DNA of 38,568 nt from contig JAJPYR010000041.1 of assembly GCA_021204825.1 (NCBI GenBank), positions 1 through 38,568 of the forward strand, written 5' to 3'. Positions within the stretch are counted from its first letter, which is position 1, and every line of letters begins with the position of its first letter. Below, one piece after another: positions 16,601 to 24,467 of the stretch. Source of the DNA: Clostridia bacterium. Its GTDB lineage: Bacteria > Bacillota > Clostridia > Christensenellales > Borkfalkiaceae. Under the pieces are notes generated by a model that saw only the letters and a program-made list of their open reading frames with translations, was not told where the DNA came from and searched no databases. A program made the translations under genes and the position numbers.

Positions 16601-16966
16601 GTGTATCTCAGGGGTGTTGGTGTAGTCATACACGGCCTTGAAGCCCATGCCGAACTTTCCTATCTGCGTTACGTCATCCGCTTTCTGGCTCTTGCCCTTG
16701 TTGGTAATGGAGTCTATGTCCCTTAGCTCAAAGTTCCTCTTTGTGCCGTTGTGCTCAAATATGAGCCTGGAGCCCTCCAGACGGAAGGTTACCTTTGTGG
16801 CGTTCATGTCCTCTGCGTTCTGCAGCAGCTCATACAGGAAGTGCGCCGGGTCCGGATAAAAACCTGTATGCTGGTCCAGAAAGCCTTCTATGCCGCCCGC
16901 CACCATGCCGTTGTATGCGTCCAGACGGCCCTTTTTTAGTTCTTCAAATGTCTTGAATTCCATCAT
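13667..16966 (-). CDS. Sacsin/NOV-like HSP90-type ATPase with C-terminal zinc-finger (degenerate HNH-like) domain
   Basis: 1099 residues. Residues ~40-135 form a GHKL ATP-binding site of the sacsin/NO VEIN type: FLYELLQNAEDMNATKVTF (N box), LIFEHNGTKR (G1) and QIGKFGMGFKAVYDYT (G2). A long middle part has no recognised motif. Residues ~870-930 are low-complexity, Lys/Gln/Asp-rich. Residues ~966-1015 hold two Cys pairs, CQIC and CPLC, around YFEAINIF and GWNTLSLC. This is the frame of an HNH nuclease or zinc ribbon, but where HNH enzymes have EAHHI and CxxCH, this has EAINI and CPLCAA, so the catalytic histidines are missing. The C-terminus is Ala/Glu-rich. GGGGAAG precedes the start; a second ATG follows at 16963. 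Sacsin-type ATPases in bacteria often sit with helicases in conflict systems. Alternative: a chaperone-like or repair factor. Confidence 0.85.
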   Translation of the reverse strand: MMEFKTFEELKKGRLDAYNGMVAGGIEGFLDQHTGFYPDPAHFLYELLQNAEDMNATKVTFRLEGSRLIFEHNGTKRNFELRDIDSITNKGKSQKADDVTQIGKFGMGFKAVYDYTNTPEIHSGQYHFRIEHYIVPNDTNLPKPQWIQKDEHQHTQFIFPFNNSRKPPQKAVSEIRDGFEHFNETALLFLSSIKEINYSIPAGAKGKVSISRKVNGTDFLTSVIVRSPDKTVKETFWATFSADCPLKVREEGSTAQALKKFPVSIAYHLISDHGKYRMDPALSGKVCIFFPTEIESGLRFHINAPFASTVARDVILYTGEDGENNDIMIRRLAELTASSLHKLRAKDILDYSAYSTLPQARDFEGKTGSRFKIFADLVKDEMLANKLFITENGDYKAVNEVLMGTVGMKRVMPSGYPEKFFRKSWIPTFQPATRIENFLRQFDIQEYTINDFVEDLWKSPSGYDSLFAANRNRDYAKNLCYQLSLADTRPNYSKYVDRQGKFKDDLFRRYINQPPRDEILSKVNFILCDDGQYHSPGDHIFFRTSYTPVMFETNPVYVDLGLRENAQDRATKDFLLLLGVREMCAAEDFTTDDSGEVLSPEETEKITISAMILIDNYTNGKVEGYEYADRQRFAAYDKDADNDAYHAACANECCWSKEAAFFSQDKRYIIAKDLYVKELGAAYMDILQEIFTMLGGRTEPVIERLDDLTEDNFPLYDRLNLYNARSTRTEITYTLAGFDWNSFTRIAEEGLYDEARMLWKMVVKTNDRDCLQTVFQPNTKAKVQTFDSTLVYYLKRIAWVPTVSGEYKRPCDLQEGDLPEDFEDIPSVLREAISETPYDAVEDLRNKGVTDDKMLAFAAYDPDIQQQILQMAQQMQEKKSRKTKTLTEVAASSDRDQSQAGYDDLLDYADSVSRPKDLTQRRTRLEQAFDSADTPEAPAKKVKVELSRPSTSAEERSFMYGQYHSKCQICGNMGFLKADGTQYFEAINIFSTSALDYTLQLKLDLGWNTLSLCPLCAAKLKYSQRKISTVIEDVLSQDPSMQTELAVDITLENKPAKITFTPKHFLALQVAIQKIQEIEASAAETGAAAAEAAEAEDET

Positions 16967-16997
16967 TCTTCCCCGGACTGCCCAAGGCAGCCCTCAT

Positions 16998-17026
16998 GTA
17001 ATATGTTACGTCCCTGTCTGAGACAA
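16998..17026 (-). promoter_or_regulatory. Possible internal promoter of the sacsin-like gene with overlapping palindrome
   Basis: On the minus strand TTGTCT (17026-17021), spacer 17, TATTAC (17003-16998). The palindrome TGTCTGAGACA at 17015-17025 overlaps the -35, and GGCATATGCC lies at 17038-17047. A regulator could bind here. Confidence 0.4.
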
Positions 17027-17101
17027 AGCACATGCCTGGCATATGCCGTTTGGGCAGGGTTATGCTTGTTTTAAGACCATTTTATGCCGCCCGCGGAGGG
17101 A

Positions 17102-17156
17102 CCGGATGGTGCCTGTCCCGGCGGCCGGATGCTGCCCGTGCCGCCGGACGGTCTGC
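17102..17156. repeat. Short spaced GC-rich repeats between helicase and sacsin-like genes
   Basis: CCGGATGGTGCC (17102-17113), CCGGATGCTGCC (17125-17136) and a weaker CCGGACGGTCTGC (17144-17156) occur at intervals of 23 and 19 bases, close to two DNA turns. They lie just past the helicase stop and upstream of the ATPase gene promoter. Confidence 0.4.
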
Positions 17157-17160
17157 ACGG

Positions 17161-20100
17161 TCAGTTTTCTACATGGAGGTTGCCGTATGCAAGCTTCTCT
17201 GAGTTTATGTCACAGCGCTTTATCTCCGTGGCAAGGGAACTGGCTTTTGCCCGGAAAGAATGCTCCATGTTGTCCAGCTGTTTCCTGCGCATGCGAAGGA
17301 TGCGCTCTTCCGTAACCTTTTTAAGCTGCGCCTCCAGTGCGTTCAGCTGGCCCTGCTGGCTGAACAAAAGGCTCTCCGTCTTGGCGCGGATGGTCTGGCT
17401 GCATTCTTCAAGGTACCTGGATTTTTCCTGCTTCCAGAGCTTGTAATGCTTCTGCTCCAGGGATTCCAGCGCGTTCTTCTCCGGACGGATGTCTGTGTCT
17501 GCGGAGTCATATATGAGCCCCAGCATCTCCCTGCTGGAAAGGGAGGCGTTGGAGATGACCACAAGCTCATTGTTTGGCCTTGTCCCTGTGTATTTCCATT
17601 CATACACGATGAAGGGGTAGTCCCCGGCAGGGATGGCGTCTGTCTTAACGGCCAGGCTGCACTCCACGGGGTCTTCCGCAAAGATCCTCATGGCCTGGCG
17701 CACAAGGGGATGCGCTGGCATGATGAAGGTTACGTCCGGGTGCTGCGTGGCATACTCCCCGTTAAAGGTAATCTTAAGATACGGGTCCGTGCCGTTAAGG
17801 TACTCTTTCCATGCCTTGTACACTGGGCTCGCTGGCACTGGCTGCTCCAGCCGGTTAAAGTCTGCGTACAGGACCTGTTTGGCATCCTGCCCGAGGCGCA
17901 GTGTCCTCCGGATGCCTTCGCCCAGGATGCACTGCGTTCCGGTTCCCAGGCGGGAGTCCAGATATATGGCCGCAAGGCGCTCTATGGCCCTTGAGGAAAG
18001 GTGGATGTTGGTGGCGTCCTCCATTTCCTTGCGCATCTGCTCCTCGCTTAAGTCCAGACCGAAGAAGGCCCGTTTTTCCTCTTCCAGGCGCTGCTGCTCC
18101 TGCATCTCGCGGATGGCGTTGTCCGTCATCTGCTGTTCCTTGAGCTTTCTTTCCTCAGGCGAAAGCATGTACTGGCTTGCGATGTCATATATCTCCAGCG
18201 TGATCTTGCCCAGGATTTCCTCACTGTCTCCTATGGAGCGGTTGAAGACGCCTATCCGGGACAGGCAGCGTTCATATATCTCCTCATCTATGGTGCCCCT
18301 TGTTATTATGTTGATTATGGAGACCTTTTCGCTTTTCTGGCCGTTCCTGTCTATCCTTCCTATGCGCTGCTCCACAGCCTGCGGGTTCCAGGGAAGGTCA
18401 TAGTTCACGAGGCAGTCACAGAACTGGTAGTCCAGCCCTTCGCAGCCCACTTCAGAAAAGAGCAGGACGTCTATTGCATCATCCAGGTCCGGGTCCAGCA
18501 TGAACCGGTCCCTTAAGGCCACGCGCTCTTCATCCGGCACACCGCCGTGTATAACCGCGGAGCGTATGCCGCACTTTTGAAGCTCCTTGCGGATGTATCC
18601 CAGCGTGTGCCTGAAGCTGGAGAAGACCATGACCTTGTTCTTTTCCATCTGCTGCTTGTCAAGTATGACCTCTATGAGCTTTTCCACCTTGGTGTCATCA
18701 TCAGACATCCCATCCGCAAAGCGTATGAGCTCATTCACGGCCTCAATAATCCCCGGAAGAGAAAGCACCTTTACGGCTTCCTCGCCGTTCTCTTCACCTT
18801 CAAGGCCCATATCCCCGCATGCAAAGCCCAGCTCATCATAATGCCTTGTAAGGATGTCCTGAAGGAAGGGCTTAAGCCCGTGGATGCAGCTTGATGCCTG
18901 CCTCATGATGGTTGTCATCATGAACAGTATCCCGTGGTCCCCGTGCAGGGCCCGGAGTATCCTTGCCTGCAGGCGCATAAGCTCATCATACAGCCTCTGC
19001 TGGTCCGGTGTGAACTCCACAAGAAGCGTCTCAGGCTTGCGCACGGTAAAGGCGCCTATGTCCCTTCTTCTGGTCCTGTTTATTATGTTCGCGAAGGTAT
19101 GCAGGCCTTCCACATCCGTAATGAGCTTAACCCTTTCCTCCGGCGTGACTTCATCCTGCTGCAGGACATGCACAGCGCCCGCATATGCAGAGTTGTGCGC
19201 CAGCACCTTCTGCCCCCAGGCGGTTTTCCCTGCGGCAGAAAGGCTTTCCAGCGCCTTTTCCTGCCAGCTGTCATCATTGCCCCTTATGATCTTTGCGGCG
19301 GCGTTTATGAACTCATTGGGCTCGGACATCTGCACAAAGCTGTCATAATCGAACACCAGGTCCGGCCTTAAAAGGTTCAGGAGCACAAAGAGGTCCCTGT
19401 CATGGAGCTGGATGGGAGTGGCGGTAAGCATCACGATGCTCGTCGCATTGTCGCAGAACATCTTCACGGCCTGGTAGGACCAGGTCTGCTGGTTCTTCAC
19501 ATGATGGGCCTCATCTATAATGACGAGGTCAAACTTCGGGAAGGGCTCCAGGTCCACAAAGCATTTTCTGTTCTTAATCTTCTGGCCGTACGCAGTCCCT
19601 GCCACAGTGGCCTCATCAAAGAGCGAGTACGGCATTATGCACTTTGAGTACTCCTCCGGCCATTCCCCGTCCAGGTCACACTCCCTGATGCAGTACCTCA
19701 GTCTCTCCCCGTTTATGTGCCTGAAGCTCTCGCCGAACTTATCCTTAAGCTCCCTTTGCCATTTGCTCTCGGATATAAGCGGCTTGGGGCATATGACCAG
19801 CACGGACTTTATGTCCAGCCTGGCCTCAAGCTCCTTCAGTATGAGGCCGGCCTCAATGGTCTTTCCGACGCCCACGCCGTCTGCAATAAGCAGCCTCGGG
19901 CTGTCTGACTTTATTATCTTCAGCACCGGCCTGAACTGGAAAGGAATGAAATCTATCCTGGATGAGTTGAGGGAGTAGAGGGAGTTGATGTTGGGGTTCA
20001 TAAGGAGCCGGGCGGTGAAGAGCGAGTTGACCTCCCTTGCCGTATACAGCAAGGGCTCCTCTTCAAGGTTCACAGCTTCCAGCTGCTCCTCGTACATGCC

Positions 20101-20223
20101 TTTCTTGCGGCCGTCCACAAGGACAATGTATCTCACAGCATCGCCCTGTTCCACATCTATGACGGCTCCAACCTTTCCGCTGGCCTTAAGAAGGACGGTG
20201 TCTCCAGTGCTGAACTTCTGCAT
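17161..20223 (-). CDS. SNF2/RapA-like superfamily 2 helicase (DNA translocase)
   Basis: 1020 residues from ATG 20223, chosen because it is 8 bases after the XRE stop and AGGAAG lies upstream; the longer frame starts inside the XRE gene. An SH3-like N-terminal domain (GDTVLLKASGKVGAVIDVEQ, residues ~5-50) resembles the Tudor-like part of RapA. The SF2 core follows: motif I ADGVGVGKTIEAGL (~113-126), DEAH box LVIIDEAHHVKN (~231), motif III MLTATPIQLHD, motif V EGLDYQFCDCLVNYDLPWNP and motif VI QRIGRIDRNGQ (~620). After residue ~690 come a long charged region and a C-terminal coiled coil (~900-1015). SNF2 proteins move along duplex DNA or displace bound protein. It is probably cotranscribed with the XRE gene and functionally tied to the sacsin-like ATPase downstream. 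RapA proper works with RNA polymerase, but the context and tail argue against that. Confidence 0.9.
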   Translation of the reverse strand: MQKFSTGDTVLLKASGKVGAVIDVEQGDAVRYIVLVDGRKKGMYEEQLEAVNLEEEPLLYTAREVNSLFTARLLMNPNINSLYSLNSSRIDFIPFQFRPVLKIIKSDSPRLLIADGVGVGKTIEAGLILKELEARLDIKSVLVICPKPLISESKWQRELKDKFGESFRHINGERLRYCIRECDLDGEWPEEYSKCIMPYSLFDEATVAGTAYGQKIKNRKCFVDLEPFPKFDLVIIDEAHHVKNQQTWSYQAVKMFCDNATSIVMLTATPIQLHDRDLFVLLNLLRPDLVFDYDSFVQMSEPNEFINAAAKIIRGNDDSWQEKALESLSAAGKTAWGQKVLAHNSAYAGAVHVLQQDEVTPEERVKLITDVEGLHTFANIINRTRRRDIGAFTVRKPETLLVEFTPDQQRLYDELMRLQARILRALHGDHGILFMMTTIMRQASSCIHGLKPFLQDILTRHYDELGFACGDMGLEGEENGEEAVKVLSLPGIIEAVNELIRFADGMSDDDTKVEKLIEVILDKQQMEKNKVMVFSSFRHTLGYIRKELQKCGIRSAVIHGGVPDEERVALRDRFMLDPDLDDAIDVLLFSEVGCEGLDYQFCDCLVNYDLPWNPQAVEQRIGRIDRNGQKSEKVSIINIITRGTIDEEIYERCLSRIGVFNRSIGDSEEILGKITLEIYDIASQYMLSPEERKLKEQQMTDNAIREMQEQQRLEEEKRAFFGLDLSEEQMRKEMEDATNIHLSSRAIERLAAIYLDSRLGTGTQCILGEGIRRTLRLGQDAKQVLYADFNRLEQPVPASPVYKAWKEYLNGTDPYLKITFNGEYATQHPDVTFIMPAHPLVRQAMRIFAEDPVECSLAVKTDAIPAGDYPFIVYEWKYTGTRPNNELVVISNASLSSREMLGLIYDSADTDIRPEKNALESLEQKHYKLWKQEKSRYLEECSQTIRAKTESLLFSQQGQLNALEAQLKKVTEERILRMRRKQLDNMEHSFRAKASSLATEIKRCDINSEKLAYGNLHVEN

Positions 20224-20231
20224 GCCGCGCC

Positions 20232-20609
20232 TCACTTCCTGTCCCCGACGACTTCCAGGACTGCCTCCCTGAACTTCGCATACGAAGGGGAGTCCGGGTC
20301 CAGGCACTTCTCCCAGGCTTCCTGCACGCCGGCATCCGTTTCATCCGCACTCTTCATATATCTTGCGCACTTCATGCCTTCAGGGTCATCGCATCTGCCT
20401 ATGAGCCAGTCACAGGAGACATCAAAATAATCCGCATATGCAAGCATGGCGGCATATGAGGGCACATTCACAGCCGTCTCGTATCTTGCCACAAGCGGCT
20501 GGCTTATCTTAAGCTCTTTGGCAAGCTTGGCCTGTGAAAGCCCTGCCTTTTCACGCAGGGCTTTAAGCCTTGCGGCTATAATCTGCTTGTCCGGTTTCAG
20601 TTCTGTCAT
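20232..20609 (-). CDS. XRE-family transcriptional regulator of the helicase/ATPase cassette
   Basis: 125 residues from ATG 20609; the open frame goes on to 20648, but that part overlaps the promoter. The HTH is clear: AARLKALREKAGLSQAKLAK, then ELKISQPLVARYETAVNVPS, and a typical AMLAYADYFDVSCDWLIGR follow-on. The C-terminal ~50 residues are acidic and helical with no known fold; they may sense a signal or form dimers. It is the first gene of the minus-strand cassette, with the helicase start 8 bases after its stop. Such a lead regulator usually represses its own operon (inference). The ribosome binding site is weak (ACAGG). Confidence 0.88.
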   Translation of the reverse strand: MTELKPDKQIIAARLKALREKAGLSQAKLAKELKISQPLVARYETAVNVPSYAAMLAYADYFDVSCDWLIGRCDDPEGMKCARYMKSADETDAGVQEAWEKCLDPDSPSYAKFREAVLEVVGDRK

Positions 20610-20618
20610 AACCTGTAT

Positions 20619-20648
20619 ATAATACATCAATACTCCGCAGAACGTCAA
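20619..20648 (-). promoter_or_regulatory. Promoter of the XRE-helicase-ATPase cassette (minus strand)
   Basis: On the minus strand TTGACG (20648-20643), spacer 18, TATTAT (20624-20619). Transcription would begin near 20612, only about 3 bases before the XRE ATG, giving a nearly leaderless message. Confidence 0.55.
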
Positions 20649-20650
20649 TA

Positions 20651-20684
20651 ACTGCTGATTGCATATTCAATACGAATCAGTTAT
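20651..20684. promoter_or_regulatory. Candidate XRE operator
   Basis: Nested inverted repeats just upstream of the cassette promoter: CTGATT (20655-20660) with AATCAG (20675-20680), and inside them ATTGCATATTCAAT (20658-20671), a palindrome except for one base pair. The position suits binding by the XRE protein (inference). Confidence 0.45.
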
Positions 20685-21164
20685 CGAAACTGCAATAATG
20701 TCCGCACCTGGAAGTGCATTCCGTCGGCAGTGAATCTGCAGGCCTGGCACGATACAGAGGTCTGTATGCCATATTATACGGAAAGGTTCAAGATTTTACA
20801 GAAAAGTCCCGGAGCCTTTTCCGCATGCCATGGAATGCTGCATATGGCGCATGAAAAGCAGGCCGGGGAAGGCCGCGGCAGCAGCGGAGGGGGAAGCCGT
20901 TCGTTACAGAATTTTTGCGTTTTATGCAGACGGATGGACGCAAACGGACCGGTTTTTGCGTTTTGAACGGGTTTTGTGGAAGATTTCCGGGGGTTGGATA
21001 GAATGGCACATGGTGACACCTCAAAGGCATCCGGCATGTGAGCGCATACTTTGAAGCATTGTCAAGCTTCCGGAGGCTCCGTGAATGGATAAGGAGAGAT
21101 TGGCCGTAGAAGAGCCGGAAGCAGGAAGGGCACCGAATAATGGATAAGGAGAAGTTCAATCATA
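20685..21164. other. Intergenic leader region upstream of the GH3 operon
   Basis: No gene recognised. It holds a dyad, ATACAGA (20752-20758) with TCTGTAT (20761-20767), next to a possible -10 TATTAT (20772-20777). TTTTTGCGTTTT is repeated at 20912-20923 and 20953-20964. AATGGATAAGGAGA is repeated at 21084-21097 and 21139-21152, the second copy providing the AAGGAG nearest the GH3 start. No clear -35/-10 pair was found for the GH3 operon, so its promoter is undecided. Confidence 0.4.
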
Positions 21165-24100
21165 ATGAACGGCAGGAAAGGCAAGAACAGAAGTGCTGCC
21201 ATCATGGGCATTGTAGTGCTCTGTGCAATCCTACTCGTCCTCAACGTGGCGCTGGCCAATGTCCGCAATGTAATTTCAATGGGACTCGGCTCATACTTCA
21301 GCTCTACGGTTACCGAGAACGATGATTACACAGTTGAAAGCAACTACCTGACCGGATATGAAACATGCGTGGATGTCATGAGCGAAGGCACAGTTCTTCT
21401 CAAGAATGAGAACAACCTTCTTCCTCTGGCAGACGGAACACGCGTGACCTTAACCGGCGCCGGCTCATACAACTACGTTCTCGGCGGCACAGGATCCGCC
21501 GGCGGCAAGGATGATGAGTATACAATCTCAATGTATGACGCTTTCGCCGAGGCAGGACTCGATATCAATGACTCAGCCTGGAACAAACTTGAATACGCCT
21601 GCGGCGGCTCAAGAGGAGCCAAGTCCCGTTACGGCAACAGCGAGGCCAGCTACTTCGTGGCCGGCGCGGATGACGCCAACGGCTGGACATCATACAAAAT
21701 GATCCATGAGTTCTCTGTGGATACATATTCAGACTATATCCTCAAGGACCTCAACAGCAAGTATACAAATATCGCCATAGTAACCCTTTCAAGGTCAGGA
21801 GCCGAGGGCGCATCCCCCGCTATGAATTACTACGGCGACACGGCGGAGAACACGTCAGGAAAGGGAACACAGTCTTATTTCCAGCTTTCCGTTGAAGAGG
21901 ATGCCCTCCTCAAGCTCTGCAAAGAGAAGTTCGACCACACAATCGTGCTCATCAACTCTTCCTCCCAGATGGAGATGGGATTCATAGACAGCGATGATTA
22001 CAACATTGACGCGGCTCTCTGGATAGGCCATCCCGGCGAGGCTGGACTGGTAGGCGTAGGATATGTGCTTACAGGCCTTGAGACCCCTTCAGGCGCCCTT
22101 GTGGACACATACGCATATGACCATTCCACAACCCCCAGCTGGTACAACAACGATGACAACACATACTCCAACAGCGACATATCGGATCAGTCCGCAACAA
22201 AGTATTATCAGTACGAGGAAGGCATCTATGTAGGATACAGGTACTATGAGACAGCGGATGCGGAAGGGTACTTTGACAGTGACAAGTTCAAGGCCATTGA
22301 GTTCAAGAACGGTAAAGTCACAGGCGGATATGATGACGTTGTCCAGTTCCCGTTCGGATTCGGAATGTCCTACACGACATTCACCCAGCAGATCACGGAC
22401 AGTGATGTGAAGCTTGAGGCCCACGGCACGAACTCTGTTACCGTAAAGGTTACAAACACCGGATCCTATGCCGGCAAGGAGATTGTGCAGCTGTATATGG
22501 AAGCTCCGTACAACCAGGATTCCAGCCTCGGCATCAAGGGCGTAGGCCTTGAGAAGTCAAAGGTTGTGCTTATCGGATATGCAAAGACATCCGAACTTGA
22601 GCCCAAGGCATCCGAGGAAGTGACAATCGAGTTCCAGACGGACGACATCACTTCATATGACAACTTCGGCCAGGGATGCTATGTCCTTGAGAAAGGCGAT
22701 TATTACTTCAACATCCAGGACAACGCACACTGCTGGTCACAGGATCCAGCTGCATCAAACGCAGTATATGACTCCGTAAAGGCAACCCTTTCACAGACAT
22801 ACGTATACAACGACAACGGCGTGGGCGCACGTGATTCAGACCAGGTGGTTGCCGAGAACTGCATGGATGACGTTACCGCAGGAGACGGCAACATGCTGGA
22901 CGGATACCTTTCCAGGTCAGACTTTGCCACCGGAATGGAATCCATCATGATGCACAGCTCCAACTGCAACAAGGAAGAGGCTCTTGCAGACAGTATCGTC
23001 ACTTGCGTAAACCTCAAGGGAACCAGTTCAACGACATACACATTCTCCACATACAGGAACGGCGTCAAGACAACAATGTCCGAGCCCATCTACGGATACG
23101 GCAACAATGCGGCACTGTGGGGGGATACGGTAGGCAACACCGGCATATCCGTAACGGACTTCATGGCAGACAAGACCGTTTCATGGGACCAGCAGTACTA
23201 CATCGTGGTAGACAGCGCTGACGAAGTGGTTCTCACGATAGATTCTGACGGGGACGGCATCAATGATGACTTCAACATGTACGCAAGCGCATCAGACATC
23301 CCTGCGGATGAGCTTTCACAGGGTTCCGGCTCAAGGCTCGCACAGGTTGGCGACATGGGAACGGTGGCTGCAGGAGACGAGAAGTGGACACAGCTCACAT
23401 CAATGATTTCCCTTTCCGAAGCCGAGACAATAATGGGCAACTGCGGATGGTCCACACCTGCCGTTGAATCCGTTGGCAAGGAAGCCACAACATCCCAGGA
23501 CGGCCCCGGAGAGCCCAACAACGGCGGATCAGACATGGTCACCTGGTATCCTTCCGCAACAACAATCGCAGCCACATGGAACAATGACGTGGCATATGAG
23601 GAAGGCAACTCATACGGACGCTGGGAAGTAATCCTCAACATAGCGCAGGCATACGCTCCCGCAATGAACACGCACCGTTCCCCTTACGGCGGCAGAAACT
23701 TTGAGTACTACTCCGAAGACGGATTCATCTCCGGTAACATAGGCGGCAGCGCAGTTGCCGGCATCAGGTCCACAGGCACATCCGTATTCATCAAGCACCT
23801 TGCCCTCAACGACAACGATACCAACCGCGGCGGCGTTATGACATGGGCAAACGAGCAGGCCGTGCGTGAAATCTATATGAAGACATATGAGATCACCTGC
23901 AAGGATTACGGCGCAGACGGCATAATGGGCTCCCTGAACAGAATAGGAATGAGCTGGGCTCATTACGGAATGTACACAACGATGCTCAGAGATGAGTGGG
24001 GATGGGAAGGCCATCTTATCACAGACGGTGACGGCTCCTCATCAGATTCATACAACAATCCCCTGTTCTGGATAGCAGGCACACAGGGATCCATGCTCGG

Positions 24101-24452
24101 CAGCTTCTCATACAGCGAGTGCATCTCCAACATGAATTCCTCCTCATCGGTATGCGAGTCAGACTACGCACAGTGGCTCCTTTCCCAGTGCTCCAGACAC
24201 CTTCTGTATCAGTACGGCAACTCTGCGATGGTAGCCGGCGTACGTGCAACCTGGTGGTACGCAATCTGGGCGGTAGTGGACGTTCTGCTTGTGGCAGGCA
24301 TAGTTCTCCTCGTTGTATTCAAGATTGCCCTTCCGCTTGTAAAGCTCAGGAAGGAAGGGGCAGACAGTGAGACAGACGGCGGTGATGCAGACGGCACCTT
24401 AAATGATGCCTCAGGCACAGACGCAGCTGCAGATGCAGCAGACAAGGAATAA
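21165..24452 (+). CDS. Membrane-anchored GH3 glycosidase with permuted domain order
   Basis: 1095 residues. AAGGAG lies 13 bases before ATG 21165, a long spacing. Residues ~11-33 form a transmembrane anchor. The next ~330 residues (starting MSEGTVLLKNENNLLPL) are the GH3 C-terminal alpha/beta sandwich, then comes a fibronectin-III-like domain (~410-490) and a less clear region. The catalytic GH3 barrel comes last (~750-1020) with the substrate-binding KHLALNDNDTNRGG and nucleophile Asp954 in HLITDGDG. A second transmembrane helix (~1030-1060) and an acidic tail end the protein. The barrel-last order is known for some gut Clostridia beta-glucosidases. The canonical context after the nucleophile is SDW; here it is TDGDG, so substrate may differ. 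Beta-glucosidase-like activity outside the membrane is likely. Cotranscribed with the permease and lipoprotein genes. Confidence 0.88.
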   Translation: MNGRKGKNRSAAIMGIVVLCAILLVLNVALANVRNVISMGLGSYFSSTVTENDDYTVESNYLTGYETCVDVMSEGTVLLKNENNLLPLADGTRVTLTGAGSYNYVLGGTGSAGGKDDEYTISMYDAFAEAGLDINDSAWNKLEYACGGSRGAKSRYGNSEASYFVAGADDANGWTSYKMIHEFSVDTYSDYILKDLNSKYTNIAIVTLSRSGAEGASPAMNYYGDTAENTSGKGTQSYFQLSVEEDALLKLCKEKFDHTIVLINSSSQMEMGFIDSDDYNIDAALWIGHPGEAGLVGVGYVLTGLETPSGALVDTYAYDHSTTPSWYNNDDNTYSNSDISDQSATKYYQYEEGIYVGYRYYETADAEGYFDSDKFKAIEFKNGKVTGGYDDVVQFPFGFGMSYTTFTQQITDSDVKLEAHGTNSVTVKVTNTGSYAGKEIVQLYMEAPYNQDSSLGIKGVGLEKSKVVLIGYAKTSELEPKASEEVTIEFQTDDITSYDNFGQGCYVLEKGDYYFNIQDNAHCWSQDPAASNAVYDSVKATLSQTYVYNDNGVGARDSDQVVAENCMDDVTAGDGNMLDGYLSRSDFATGMESIMMHSSNCNKEEALADSIVTCVNLKGTSSTTYTFSTYRNGVKTTMSEPIYGYGNNAALWGDTVGNTGISVTDFMADKTVSWDQQYYIVVDSADEVVLTIDSDGDGINDDFNMYASASDIPADELSQGSGSRLAQVGDMGTVAAGDEKWTQLTSMISLSEAETIMGNCGWSTPAVESVGKEATTSQDGPGEPNNGGSDMVTWYPSATTIAATWNNDVAYEEGNSYGRWEVILNIAQAYAPAMNTHRSPYGGRNFEYYSEDGFISGNIGGSAVAGIRSTGTSVFIKHLALNDNDTNRGGVMTWANEQAVREIYMKTYEITCKDYGADGIMGSLNRIGMSWAHYGMYTTMLRDEWGWEGHLITDGDGSSSDSYNNPLFWIAGTQGSMLGSFSYSECISNMNSSSSVCESDYAQWLLSQCSRHLLYQYGNSAMVAGVRATWWYAIWAVVDVLLVAGIVLLVVFKIALPLVKLRKEGADSETDGGDADGTLNDASGTDAAADAADKE

Positions 24453-24467
24453 CACGGAGGTGTGATC

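Noticed and set aside
17084..20272. Plus-strand open frames opposite the helicase gene
   Set aside because: These are shadows of a long minus-strand gene with clear helicase motifs.
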